Shown piece by piece: positions 6,518 to 13,203 of a stretch of DNA of 23,906 nt. The position numbers and the translations under genes are program-made. Each line of letters opens with the position of its first letter. Position 1 is the first letter of the stretch. The DNA is from a virus. The stretch lies in IMG/VR virus record IMGVR_UViG_3300047388_000352, positions 1 through 23,906 of that record; one strand, written 5' to 3'. Below the pieces are notes generated by a model. It saw only the letters and a list, made by a program, of their open reading frames with translations, did no database searches and was not told the origin of the DNA.

Positions 6518-7795
6518 ATGGCAGCACATACGCTTGCAAACCAAGACGCCTTCCTGAAGGACGTCTACACCGACGAGAAGATCCTCGAGCAGAGCTTCGG
6601 CGACAACCCCTGGCTGGCCTTCGTGCAGAAGGAGCGCGGCTACACCGCGGGTGGCCGGCGCTACGTCCAGCCCGTCGAGTTCGCGAACCCGAGCGGCGCC
6701 GGCGCCGACTACGGCTTCGCGATGACCGACTCGACGGTCAGCCAGTACCAGGACTTCCTGCTGTCCCGGATGAAGCAGTACCAGCGCATCCAGGTCAACA
6801 ACGAGCTCCTGTACGCGACCGAGAAGAAGTCCGATGCGTTCGTCAAGGCGCTCGGCGAGTTCGACCGCGGGCTCCAGTCCCTCGGCGAGAAGATCGGGCG
6901 CCGGCTCTACCGGACCCAGGGCGGCGCGCTCGGCCAGCTGGCGATCGCCTCGACGAACACCACGACGCTGACGTTCACCGACAACGCGGCGACCTTCAAT
7001 TTCACGATCGGCCAGGTGCTGCAGGCCAGCACCACCGACGGGTCCGGCTCGCTGCTCAACGGCGGCGCGACCACGACCGTCACCGCGGTCGACGAGGAGT
7101 CCGGCACCGTCACGATCGCCGACAACCTCGGCGTGAAGTTCGGCGGCAGCGTCACCGCGTCGTCGTTCATCTTCCAGCGCGGTGACTACAACGCATGCAT
7201 CTCCGGCCTGGCCGACTGGCTCCCCGGCGACGTCTCGACGCGGGCCGCGCTGCTCGCCGCGGCGTTCAACAACATCACGCGATCGACGTCGCCCGTGCGG
7301 CTCGGCGGCGTGTTCCTCGACGGCCGCACCATCGGCGACCTCGACGCGATCATCATCAAGCTGACCGCGAAGGTCACGAAGTACGGCGGCAAGACCTCGC
7401 ACATCTTCGCCAACCCCGAGTCGCTCGCGGACCTTGAGCTGGTGTCGAACAGCAAGGTGCGGATCCTGGGCGACGTCAACGGCCAGGTGATGAGCCGCGA
7501 CGGCAACCTGATCGTCGGCTTCAGCGGCTACAAGGCGCTGTGCGGCGGGCGGATGGTCAGCATCTACCCGGACCGCAACTGCCCGAGCAACCGGCTCTAC
7601 GCGCTCATGGCGAGCACCTGGCGGCTCTGGCACACCGGCGAGTGGATCAACTGGACCGGCGAGATGGCCACCGGCCTCCGCCTGCGCCCCTCGGAGAACG
7701 AGGACAGCGTCGAGGCGCGGCTCGGCGCGTACCAGAACCTCGGCTGCTCGGCGCCCGGCTGGAACGGCGTGGCCCAGCTGAACGCGAGCTCGTGA
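6518..7795 (+). CDS. Major capsid protein (HK97 fold)
   Basis: Coat subunit of the icosahedral head, 425 residues. The N-terminal arm (QDAFLKDVYTDEKILEQ) and the segment QVNNELLYATEKKSDAFVKALGEFDRG followed by SLGEKIGRRLYRTQGG resemble the E-loop/spine region of HK97-type coats. Residues about 145-216 are a Thr/Gly-rich beta insertion (from TNTTTLTFTD to SSFIFQRGDY), similar in placement to the extra domains of P22-like and other podovirus coats. The C-terminal half has the A/P-domain pattern HIFANPESLADLEL and GFSGYKALCGGRMVSIYPDRNCP. It is preceded by the hairpin at 6489-6513 and followed seven bases on by a probable decoration gene. Position after the scaffold is as expected. Confidence 0.92.
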   Translation: MAAHTLANQDAFLKDVYTDEKILEQSFGDNPWLAFVQKERGYTAGGRRYVQPVEFANPSGAGADYGFAMTDSTVSQYQDFLLSRMKQYQRIQVNNELLYATEKKSDAFVKALGEFDRGLQSLGEKIGRRLYRTQGGALGQLAIASTNTTTLTFTDNAATFNFTIGQVLQASTTDGSGSLLNGGATTTVTAVDEESGTVTIADNLGVKFGGSVTASSFIFQRGDYNACISGLADWLPGDVSTRAALLAAAFNNITRSTSPVRLGGVFLDGRTIGDLDAIIIKLTAKVTKYGGKTSHIFANPESLADLELVSNSKVRILGDVNGQVMSRDGNLIVGFSGYKALCGGRMVSIYPDRNCPSNRLYALMASTWRLWHTGEWINWTGEMATGLRLRPSENEDSVEARLGAYQNLGCSAPGWNGVAQLNASS

Positions 7796-7802
7796 GGACC
7801 CG

Positions 7803-8207
7803 ATGAGCACCCCCAACGGACAACGGCGACCGATCGAGACCCCGCGGACCTGCGTGGTCGATCTGTTCGCCAAGCTCACCGGCGGCGGCGCCGCGGCCGA
7901 CATGGTCAACGCCGACTCCGGGATCAACGGCGGCGGCGAGATCGCAACCGCCGTGCGGTCCGCGCTCGGCACCTACACGATCACGTTCCGCAAGACGTGG
8001 CCGCAGCTGGTGCAGGCGCCGATCTTCACGTTCGTCGATGTCACTGCGGCGACCATCGCCGGCATCGACGGGAACACCACAGCGATCGACGTGACCGCCG
8101 GCACCGCCACGTTCGTGTTCTCGCAGAACTCAACGACGCTGATCGACATCCCCACCACCACCACCGTCTACGTTCGCTGGGCCGTCCGGTTCACGAACAA
8201 GAACTGA
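7803..8207 (+). CDS. Small beta-rich head protein, decoration candidate
   Basis: It has 134 residues, with GTGAGG just before the ATG as ribosome-binding site. After a short Arg/Pro N-terminal arm and a Gly/Ala segment (LTGGGAAADM), the rest alternates hydrophobic and Thr/Val residues (TYTITFRKTWP, IFTFVDVTAATIAGIDG, TTTVYVRWAVRF), i.e. a beta sandwich-like protein with no Cys-based core. Such small beta proteins directly after the coat gene are often capsid decoration or cement proteins. I recognise no family, so the role is inferred from size, composition and place. Confidence 0.75.
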   Translation: MSTPNGQRRPIETPRTCVVDLFAKLTGGGAAADMVNADSGINGGGEIATAVRSALGTYTITFRKTWPQLVQAPIFTFVDVTAATIAGIDGNTTAIDVTAGTATFVFSQNSTTLIDIPTTTTVYVRWAVRFTNKN

Positions 8208-8215
8208 GGCACACC

Positions 8216-8911
8216 ATGGACCTCGCAACTCTCGGCCGGGTCGGGAACTTCGACCAGGCCACCATCAACCAGCTCGCCGGCGACACCGGCTCCCTCGTCG
8301 AGTCGATCAGCGCGGCGGGCGCGATCGACCCCTTCAAGTTCGCCACCGAGCTGACCGTGAGCGGGACGATGGCGTTCACGCTCGCGGCACCCACGTTCGC
8401 CGGGCAGAAGAAGAAGATCACCTGCGTGTCGGCCGCCTCGACGCCGCTCGGCACGGTCACCATCACGAGTCCGGAGACCCTGGCCGGGTTCGTCTGCGCC
8501 GGATCGTTCTGCTTCACCACGGCCGGCCAGGTGGTTGAACTGGAGGCCACGGCGGGGCTGAAGTGGCGCGCGCGGCGCGTGCACAAGCAGGGCGTCCGCA
8601 CGCTGGTGGTCGGGACGACGGTGACCACCGGATTCAACCTCGAGCACTTCGCGCTATCGGTCACGGGGACCGTGTCGAGCACGACCACGAAGGCGATCCC
8701 CGACGGCTCGGCGCCCGGCGAGATCTTGCTGGTCGGCTGCAGCGTCGCCGCGACGATCCCGAGCGGGACCATCGGACTCACCGCGTTGACCACGCTCGGC
8801 GCGGCCGGGACCACGCTGGGGACGTTCAATGCGACGACCTGCTACGCGTCGCTGCTGTGGAACGGTACCGGCTGGCAGCTCACTGGCAACACCACCGTGG
8901 TGCTCAGCTGA
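8216..8911 (+). CDS. Beta-rich protein with two related domains, head decoration or fibre candidate
   Basis: It has 231 residues; the ATG at 8216 follows the previous stop by eight bases. The longer open frame upstream runs through the preceding gene and is a shadow. Two segments align loosely: residues about 55-120 (AGQKKKITCVSAASTPLGTV...) and about 165-228 (APGEILLVGCSVAATIPSGT...). They share PG/AG-Q/E, a Cys eight or so residues on, an Ala-Ala-Ser/Thr-x-P-x-G-T turn and a W-containing closing strand (GLKWRAR, GTGWQLT). This repeated beta unit resembles those in phage head fibres or decoration proteins. Position next to the coat favours a head surface role; a tail role cannot be excluded. 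Confidence 0.75.
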   Translation: MDLATLGRVGNFDQATINQLAGDTGSLVESISAAGAIDPFKFATELTVSGTMAFTLAAPTFAGQKKKITCVSAASTPLGTVTITSPETLAGFVCAGSFCFTTAGQVVELEATAGLKWRARRVHKQGVRTLVVGTTVTTGFNLEHFALSVTGTVSSTTTKAIPDGSAPGEILLVGCSVAATIPSGTIGLTALTTLGAAGTTLGTFNATTCYASLLWNGTGWQLTGNTTVVLS

Positions 8912-8912
8912 A

Positions 8913-9401
8913 ATGTCGCTGACGGTGACCAGTTCGGATAGCGAGCTAACGCAGCTGTGGGCCGTCGCGCTCGGCGGACTCGATATTCGGCACCCGAACG
9001 GGCGTTCGGAGGTCGAGCTCCGTTTGATGGGTGAGGACCGGCTGCAGCTGTACGTCGGACTCGACCAGACCTGGTGCACGCTCACCGGCGCGCGCAAGGC
9101 GCCGTTCGCGATCTCGACCGTGACGCTCACCTACTGGCCTGGCAGCAGCCGAATCTCGCGCGCGTGGTTCGCGGCAGCATGGGCTGGGTACTGCCAGCAT
9201 GAGGCGCTCGAGCTGGTGACCCTGATCCACGACTGGTCATCGAAGGTGCTCGACCCCCACGCCGAGCCGTATATCTCGAACCCGGCGAACCGCGGGCTGC
9301 GCGATGGCTTCCCGGTGGAGCTCACGCCGACGAGCCTGCTCGATACCCTGGCGCTCGTCATGCCGCGCGCGGATGCCGTGCGGCTCGTGGAGGCAGCATG
9401 A
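8913..9401 (+). CDS. Conserved-looking virion-module protein, unknown function
   Basis: It has 162 residues starting one base after the previous stop, and overlaps the adaptor start by ATGA (9398-9401). The first third looks beta-rich (MSLTVTSSDSELTQLW, EVELRLMGEDRLQLYV). The second part is helical with a Trp/Ala-rich stretch (SRAWFAAAWAGYCQHEALELV), then PHAEPYISNPANRGLRDG and a C-terminal helix. No catalytic motif or membrane segment stands out. Its place between coat-associated proteins and the adaptor suggests a head or neck component, but I do not recognise it. Confidence 0.75.
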   Translation: MSLTVTSSDSELTQLWAVALGGLDIRHPNGRSEVELRLMGEDRLQLYVGLDQTWCTLTGARKAPFAISTVTLTYWPGSSRISRAWFAAAWAGYCQHEALELVTLIHDWSSKVLDPHAEPYISNPANRGLRDGFPVELTPTSLLDTLALVMPRADAVRLVEAA

Positions 9402-10078
9402 CCAAGACCCTCGGCGACCTCGTGACGATCGTCCGCAACCGCGGCGACGCGCGCAACACCGTGCGCTTCCCGGACGCGTACCTCACGGCCGAGATCCAGG
9501 CGGCGTTCGCCGAGGGCTACGAGCTGATCGTCGAGCAGAACAGCGGCTTCTTCGACCAGAACGACAACGTGGTGACGGTCGCGCACCAGGCGTTCGTGGC
9601 GCTCCCCGCCGGGCCGCCGCCGACGTGGATCGTGCGCGCCGTCGACCGCCAGGACGTGAACGACTTCATCCCGCTGCCGCGCGTCGGCATCAAGGACCGA
9701 CTCCGCTACGGCACGACCGAGGGTCGGCCCGCCGCGCACCGGCTCACCGCGCGCGGGATCGACCTGTACCCGACGCCGGACCAGGTCTACACGCTGCGGG
9801 TGCTCCACACGCCCGCGGCGCCCATCCTCGATTCGTCGCCGCGCGAGTACTACAACAGCTGGGAGGAATACGCGGTCTACGGCGCGCTCGTCCGGCTCTA
9901 TAACACCCAGGGCCGCGACCCGTCGCCGTGGACGGAGCAGCTCAATCGCACCGCGCTGCGCATCATGAGCGCCGCCGGCGAGCGCGATTCGAGCGGCCCC
10001 GAGCACCTGAACCTGCGCGAGGGGCCGGGCGGGGACTCGTGGGATGGCGAGCTCGACGCATGGCGTCGGGGGTTCTGA
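9398..10078 (+). CDS. Head-tail adaptor (P22 gp4-like head-completion protein)
   Basis: Binds under the portal and closes the filled head for tail attachment. The 226 residues begin with the typical opening TLGDLVTIVRNRGDARN, then a helix RFPDAYLTAEIQAAFAEGYELIVEQNSG with the first loop FFDQNDNVVTV. A central beta part contains LRYGTTEGRPAAHRLTARGIDLYPTPDQVYTLRVLHTP, and a C-terminal helix EYYNSWEEYAVYGALVRLYNTQG ends in an Arg-rich tail. This helix-beta-helix order is that of adaptor proteins of podoviruses. The start is fixed by an ATGA overlap with the upstream gene. Compared with P22 gp4 (166 residues) it is longer, mainly at the C-terminus. Confidence 0.82.
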   Translation: MTKTLGDLVTIVRNRGDARNTVRFPDAYLTAEIQAAFAEGYELIVEQNSGFFDQNDNVVTVAHQAFVALPAGPPPTWIVRAVDRQDVNDFIPLPRVGIKDRLRYGTTEGRPAAHRLTARGIDLYPTPDQVYTLRVLHTPAAPILDSSPREYYNSWEEYAVYGALVRLYNTQGRDPSPWTEQLNRTALRIMSAAGERDSSGPEHLNLREGPGGDSWDGELDAWRRGF

Positions 10079-10079
10079 C

Positions 10080-10937
10080 GTGCCGGCCCGCCGCATCCCC
10101 AAGCCACCGCGCAACGTGACCGTGGCGTCGCTGGCCGACACCGGCGATCCGGCGACCGACCGCGTGATGATCCAGGCCGAGCAGAACCTCCAGGACCTCC
10201 AGGACAAGGCGCGCGCGGCGACCGCGACCGCGACCGCGCAAAGCGACGCGATCGCGACTCTGCAGGGCCAGGTCTCGGGCCGGCTGCTCGCGCCCACGTT
10301 GACGCTCACCGGATCCGGATCCGACACGCTGCCGGCCGGGACCTGCGTCGTGGTGCTGGACATGATCGGCCAGGGCGGGGGCGGGGGCGGCGCGGTCAAC
10401 GGGTCCGCGGCGGCCAGCGGTGGTCTCAGCGGCTGGCGGCTGCGCACGGTCATCGGGACGCCGGGGGTGCCGCTCTCGACCCTGACCTACTCGTGGTCCG
10501 CGGGCAGCGCCGGCGGTGGTGGCGGATCGGCGGCGGGAGGCAACGGGACCGCCGGAGCCGACACCACGGCGACCGTCAACGGGACCGGATTCACGGCCAA
10601 GGGTGGCTCAGGGGGCATCGGCTCGACCGGCGCGGCCGCGGTGTCGAGCACGCCGATCGCCGCGCCGGGCACCGGCCCGGTCGGTCTCGCGAGCTTCGGG
10701 CAGGCCGGACCGGGGCTGGTGATGGCGCTCGCGACCGCCGGGCTCATCGGCGGCGCCGGCGGCGGGACCGACCTCGGCGCCGGCGGCGAGCCCATCTTCG
10801 GCGTGGCGTCCACCGGCAACGCCGGGTCGTCCGCGGGATTCGGCGGTGGCGGCAGCGGGGCCGTCGCGATCAACCCCGCTGGATTCGTGGGCGGCGCGGG
10901 GGCGCCTGGCGTGGTGCTGCTGACCCCCTACAGCTGA
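10080..10937 (+). CDS. Glycine-rich adhesin-like tail protein
   Basis: It has 285 residues. I choose the GTG at 10080, one base after the adaptor stop with a G-run upstream, because the in-frame ATG at 10044 lies deep in the adaptor gene. Residues 1-60 are a helical part with a coiled-coil look (MIQAEQNLQDLQDKA, then ATATATAQSD). From about residue 75 to the end the chain is extremely rich in Gly, Ala and Ser, with clusters GQGGGGGGAV, SAGGGGGSAAGG, GAGGGTDLGAGG and GFGGGGSGA. This matches the glycine-rich domains found in phage tail fibres, and resembles the polyglycine-sandwich receptor-binding tips of T4-like gp38 adhesins. It is likely part of the host-recognition apparatus together with the next gene. 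Confidence 0.78.
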   Translation: MPARRIPKPPRNVTVASLADTGDPATDRVMIQAEQNLQDLQDKARAATATATAQSDAIATLQGQVSGRLLAPTLTLTGSGSDTLPAGTCVVVLDMIGQGGGGGGAVNGSAAASGGLSGWRLRTVIGTPGVPLSTLTYSWSAGSAGGGGGSAAGGNGTAGADTTATVNGTGFTAKGGSGGIGSTGAAAVSSTPIAAPGTGPVGLASFGQAGPGLVMALATAGLIGGAGGGTDLGAGGEPIFGVASTGNAGSSAGFGGGGSGAVAINPAGFVGGAGAPGVVLLTPYS

Positions 10938-10947
10938 GGAGACGACG

Positions 10948-12138
10948 ATGACGACCTTCCCGAACATGGGCCTGACCCTTCCCACGCGCGGCGCGCCGGG
11001 CTCCGGCATCTGGGGTGACACCGACGATGCCAACTGGGCCAAGGTCGACGCGCATGACCACTCGAGCGGCAAGGGCCTCCCGATCCCCGTCGCCGGCCTG
11101 AACATCAATGCCGACCTGCCGTTCAGCTCGCTGTGGGCGCCGACGCAGCTCCATCGCGTCCAGTTCTCGGCGATCGCCGCCGGCGGGCTCACAGCCGGCC
11201 AGCGCACCAGCCTGTTCGTGTCCGACGGCACCAGCGGCCTCGTTGCCAACGAGCTGTACTGGCACAACAGCGCTGGCAACAAGGTCCAGTTCACCTCGGG
11301 GAACACGCTCAACTTCGCGGCGTTCGTCGGCGGGATCGGCGGCGACTACACGAGCGTCGGCGCCACGCTGAACTACGTCGATGCCCAGAAGGCGTACGAG
11401 TTCCGCGAAGGGACCGGGGATTCGAATCGCTGGGCCCGGCTGCGCAGCGGCGACCTGCGGCTGTTCCCGTTCAACGGCGCCGGGTCAATCTTCGTCGGGC
11501 AGGCAGCGCCAGCGGCGATCGCGGGCTCGTACACGATGACGTGGCCGCTGGCGCTGCCGGGGGCGCAATCGCTCCTGCAGGTCGACAACATTGGTCAGCT
11601 ATCATTCTCGACCACGACACCAACGCTGACCGGCGGGATCGTCGTGACCGGCGGCGGCAACATCACCGGCAACTTAACGGTGACCGGCAATCTGAGCGTC
11701 ACCGGAACGCTGACCTACGGCGACGTGGAGAGTTACTCGGTCGCGTTCGGGATCGTATTCGCTCCGGCCGCGTTCACCGCCGGGAGCAGCGCTGGTGCCG
11801 TGTCGATCTCGCTGGGTGTCAGTGGGACGGCAAATCTCCCGCTGCGCCCGCGCGGCGGGACCACGATCACGGCGTGGAATGTTCGATGCCAAAAACTCAG
11901 CGGCGCCGGGAACACATTGACCGCCAAGTTATGGAAAGTGACGTCAGGGATTGCCGCTGCCGTCCCTACCCAGATCGGAGCCACGCAGACGAATTCCGCA
12001 GCATCTCCGGGTGCGATCAATCTTGGACAGAGCTCGCTTAGCGAAGTGGTCGCTACAAACACGAGCTACTTCGTCGAGGTGCTCAGCAGCGCGTCCGGAT
12101 CGGAATTCGTCGTCGACTATCAGCTGACCACGGCGTAA
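10948..12138 (+). CDS. Tail fibre protein
   Basis: Host-recognition fibre, 396 residues, with a strong GAGGAG ribosome-binding site. The N-terminus carries a familiar fibre attachment pattern: GLTLPTRGAPGSGIWGD, then DAHDHSSGKGLPIP and NINADLPF (residues 8-60). The shaft contains short repeats NITGNLTVTGNLSVTGTL (about 235-255) typical of trimeric beta fibres. Residues about 260-396 form a separate Thr/Ser/Ala-rich tip. The DNA for the tip is lower in GC: bases 11881-12060 have 103 G/C of 180 by hand count, whereas a stretch such as 22021-22080 has 46 of 60, which suggests tip exchange. The stop TAA directly abuts the stop of the convergent lipoprotein gene, with no spacer. Confidence 0.86.
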   Translation: MTTFPNMGLTLPTRGAPGSGIWGDTDDANWAKVDAHDHSSGKGLPIPVAGLNINADLPFSSLWAPTQLHRVQFSAIAAGGLTAGQRTSLFVSDGTSGLVANELYWHNSAGNKVQFTSGNTLNFAAFVGGIGGDYTSVGATLNYVDAQKAYEFREGTGDSNRWARLRSGDLRLFPFNGAGSIFVGQAAPAAIAGSYTMTWPLALPGAQSLLQVDNIGQLSFSTTTPTLTGGIVVTGGGNITGNLTVTGNLSVTGTLTYGDVESYSVAFGIVFAPAAFTAGSSAGAVSISLGVSGTANLPLRPRGGTTITAWNVRCQKLSGAGNTLTAKLWKVTSGIAAAVPTQIGATQTNSAASPGAINLGQSSLSEVVATNTSYFVEVLSSASGSEFVVDYQLTTA

Positions 12139-12585
12139 CTACTGATTCGTGGCATCGGCGCAGGTCGCCCACGCGTTCACGACTGTGATCCACGACTCGT
12201 GGTGACCCCATGCCGTCGATACAACGAAGATGGACGTCGAACCGCTGGGGTTATCCACGAACCTCCATGGACCGGTCTGGCTGCCGTTGGGGTTGGTTGT
12301 GATGTCCCATGCCGGTATCGTCGGCAGCGCCCCGCATGACGTCGCGATCGGTGCCGCGCATTTGCTCCACGACTGCATGGCCGCCGTCCACGTGACGTGG
12401 TCGTTCCACTGACCGGCGATGGGAAACGTCACGTCGGCCCCAGCGGACTCCACGTGGAGTTGCGGCTCGACCGGCGACCAGCCGCACGCAGACAGGACCG
12501 TCCTGGGGCGTGGCATCGGAGCCGGATCGATCGGCGAGTCGGCGCAGGCGGTCAGGATGGTCAGGAGAAGTAGCGCTCGGTTCAT
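12139..12585 (-). CDS. Lipoprotein with repeated HxxW...WxxCA segments (moron gene 2)
   Basis: It has 148 residues on the strand opposite to the virion genes. I choose the ATG at 12585, which puts a lipoprotein signal at the very N-terminus: MNRALLLLTILTAC, lipobox L-T-A-C with Cys14. The mature part starts with a Pro-rich linker. Two copies of a similar segment follow, HVTWTAAMQSWSKCAAP and, at the C-terminus, HESWITVVNAWATCADA. Between them are two Trp-containing strands and NPNGSQTGPW. The residue after the lipid Cys is Ala, not Asp, so by the E. coli rule it would go to the outer membrane. I recognise no family. As a phage-borne lipoprotein it could block receptors or DNA entry (superinfection exclusion) or alter the host surface, but this is inference. 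Confidence 0.72.
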   Translation of the reverse strand: MNRALLLLTILTACADSPIDPAPMPRPRTVLSACGWSPVEPQLHVESAGADVTFPIAGQWNDHVTWTAAMQSWSKCAAPIATSCGALPTIPAWDITTNPNGSQTGPWRFVDNPSGSTSIFVVSTAWGHHESWITVVNAWATCADATNQ

Positions 12586-12660
12586 ATCGCCTATGCTGCG
12601 CACGACCCGACCCGAGTTCAAGTGCCGTAGAACGCGGCACCGGTCTGCCGACAGCAGCGG

Positions 12661-12993
12661 TCAGTGGCACTGCAGGAGACTCATGAACGATGCGGAGCAA
12701 TCGCAGTCCGCGTTGCCCTTCGCTGGGCTAGGGACACGGGCGTTGCAGACCAACCAAGCATCGAGCTCATCTCTGCACGAGTCCGGGGTCTGCGCCGAGT
12801 TCGTCTGGCACTGGCCGATGTAGGTCGCTGCCGGGATAGGGGTCGGTGGGTTGGTCGTGGTGTCGAAGTACGAGCACCCTGCCGAGTAGTAGTGCTGGAT
12901 CGCGTCCTGGCAGCTCGGAGGCGGGGAATCGCTCGCGCCGCAGGAGATCGCCGAGGCAACCACCGAGAAGGCCACCACCAGAAGTCGCTTCAT
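12661..12993 (-). CDS. Small Cys-rich lipoprotein (moron gene 1)
   Basis: It has 110 residues and is read first in a two-gene minus-strand unit; 75 bases separate it from the next lipoprotein. The start at 12993 gives a clean signal: KR then LLVVAFSVVASAISC, lipobox-like A-I-S-C with Cys18. The remaining 92 residues hold eight more Cys (28, 40, 62, 73, 83, 97, 99, 109), an even number that suggests four disulphides in the periplasm or outside. There are also aromatic spots HYYSAGCSYF and a DELDAWLVC helix. Longer in-frame extensions upstream overlap the nozzle gene and are not real. A promoter-like core lies 39 bases before its start. Small Cys-rich lipoproteins are common in Myxococcota genomes, which hints at the host. 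Function is unknown; superinfection exclusion is a candidate. Confidence 0.72.
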   Translation of the reverse strand: MKRLLVVAFSVVASAISCGASDSPPPSCQDAIQHYYSAGCSYFDTTTNPPTPIPAATYIGQCQTNSAQTPDSCRDELDAWLVCNARVPSPAKGNADCDCSASFMSLLQCH

Positions 12994-13020
12994 GCCCCAC
13001 GGTACGCATTGAGCCGCGGG

Positions 13021-13048
13021 TAACGCAAGCCGTCGTATCGCTGCACCG
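13021..13048 (-). promoter_or_regulatory. Putative promoter core, copy 3, facing the lipoprotein genes
   Basis: Read on the minus strand, this holds CGGCTTGCGTT (13032 down to 13022), identical over 11 bases to copy 2 and 10 of 11 to copy 1, with a TA at the matching upstream place. The rest of the 28-base block is less alike. It points at the lipoprotein ATG at 12993, so core and gene direction agree as in the other two copies. It lacks the CCCC/GGGG leader. Confidence 0.45.
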
Positions 13049-13101
13049 ATGCGCAGGGGCGCCGTCCGGATTGGCGTCCGATCTGTATGCCGGCTTGCGT
13101 T
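13022..13101. repeat. 11-bp perfect inverted repeat spanning the divergent regulatory region
   Basis: AACGCAAGCCG at 13022-13032 and CGGCTTGCGTT at 13091-13101 are exact reverse complements with 58 bases between them. The arms are the cores of the two divergent promoter candidates. They may therefore be two independent sites in opposite orientation rather than the arms of one hairpin. Confidence 0.6.
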
Positions 13102-13102
13102 T
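13075..13102 (+). promoter_or_regulatory. Putative late promoter core, copy 2 (before nozzle)
   Basis: It matches 2897-2924 at 20 of 28 positions, including TGTA at the same place and CGGCTTGC(A/G)TTT. From GGCTTGC to a shared TGTGG is 26 bases in both copies. The core begins 113 bases before the nozzle ATG, against 116 in copy 1 (measured from CGGCTTGC). It would restart plus-strand transcription beyond the reversed lipoprotein genes. Confidence 0.55.
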
Positions 13103-13134
13103 GGCGATGAACTGTGGTCGCATGGGTCAACCCA

Positions 13135-13190
13135 CGGACCGAGGCATCGGCAGCCGTAGGTGAGCTTCCCCATCAGCCGCGGGGCCGCGC
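13135..13190 (+). promoter_or_regulatory. Conserved leader element, copy 2 (nozzle 5' leader)
   Basis: CGGACC (13135-13140), CGGCAGC (13148-13154) and GAGCT-n-CCCC-n-TC-AGCCG-n-GGGGCCGCGC (13162-13190) repeat the portal leader, with the same seven-base gap between the second and third blocks. CCCC 13168-13171 can pair with GGGG 13181-13184. It ends 13 bases before the ATG at 13204, which supports that start over the upstream GTG. Confidence 0.55.
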
Positions 13191-13203
13191 GACCAGCGCC
13201 GCC

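Noticed and set aside
10374-10395. G-quadruplex or slippage tract in the glycine-rich gene.
   Set aside because: The G-runs are explained by Gly codons and no run is longer than five, so phase variation is not supported by the sequence alone.
12128-12152. Possible bidirectional terminator: CCACG and CGTGG around 15 bases at the fibre-lipoprotein junction.
   Set aside because: Five pairs with a large loop and no U-run on either side; too weak to call.
12419-12823. Plus-strand 134-codon frame across the lipoprotein cassette.
   Set aside because: It overlaps both lipoprotein genes on the other strand, which have clear signals; it has no ribosome-binding site and a composition typical of a shadow frame.
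13114-13203. Thirty extra codons upstream of the nozzle ATG.
   Set aside because: They fall in the conserved leader, whose second copy before the portal gene does not encode a related peptide, and the distance from leader to ATG is matched only with the start at 13204.
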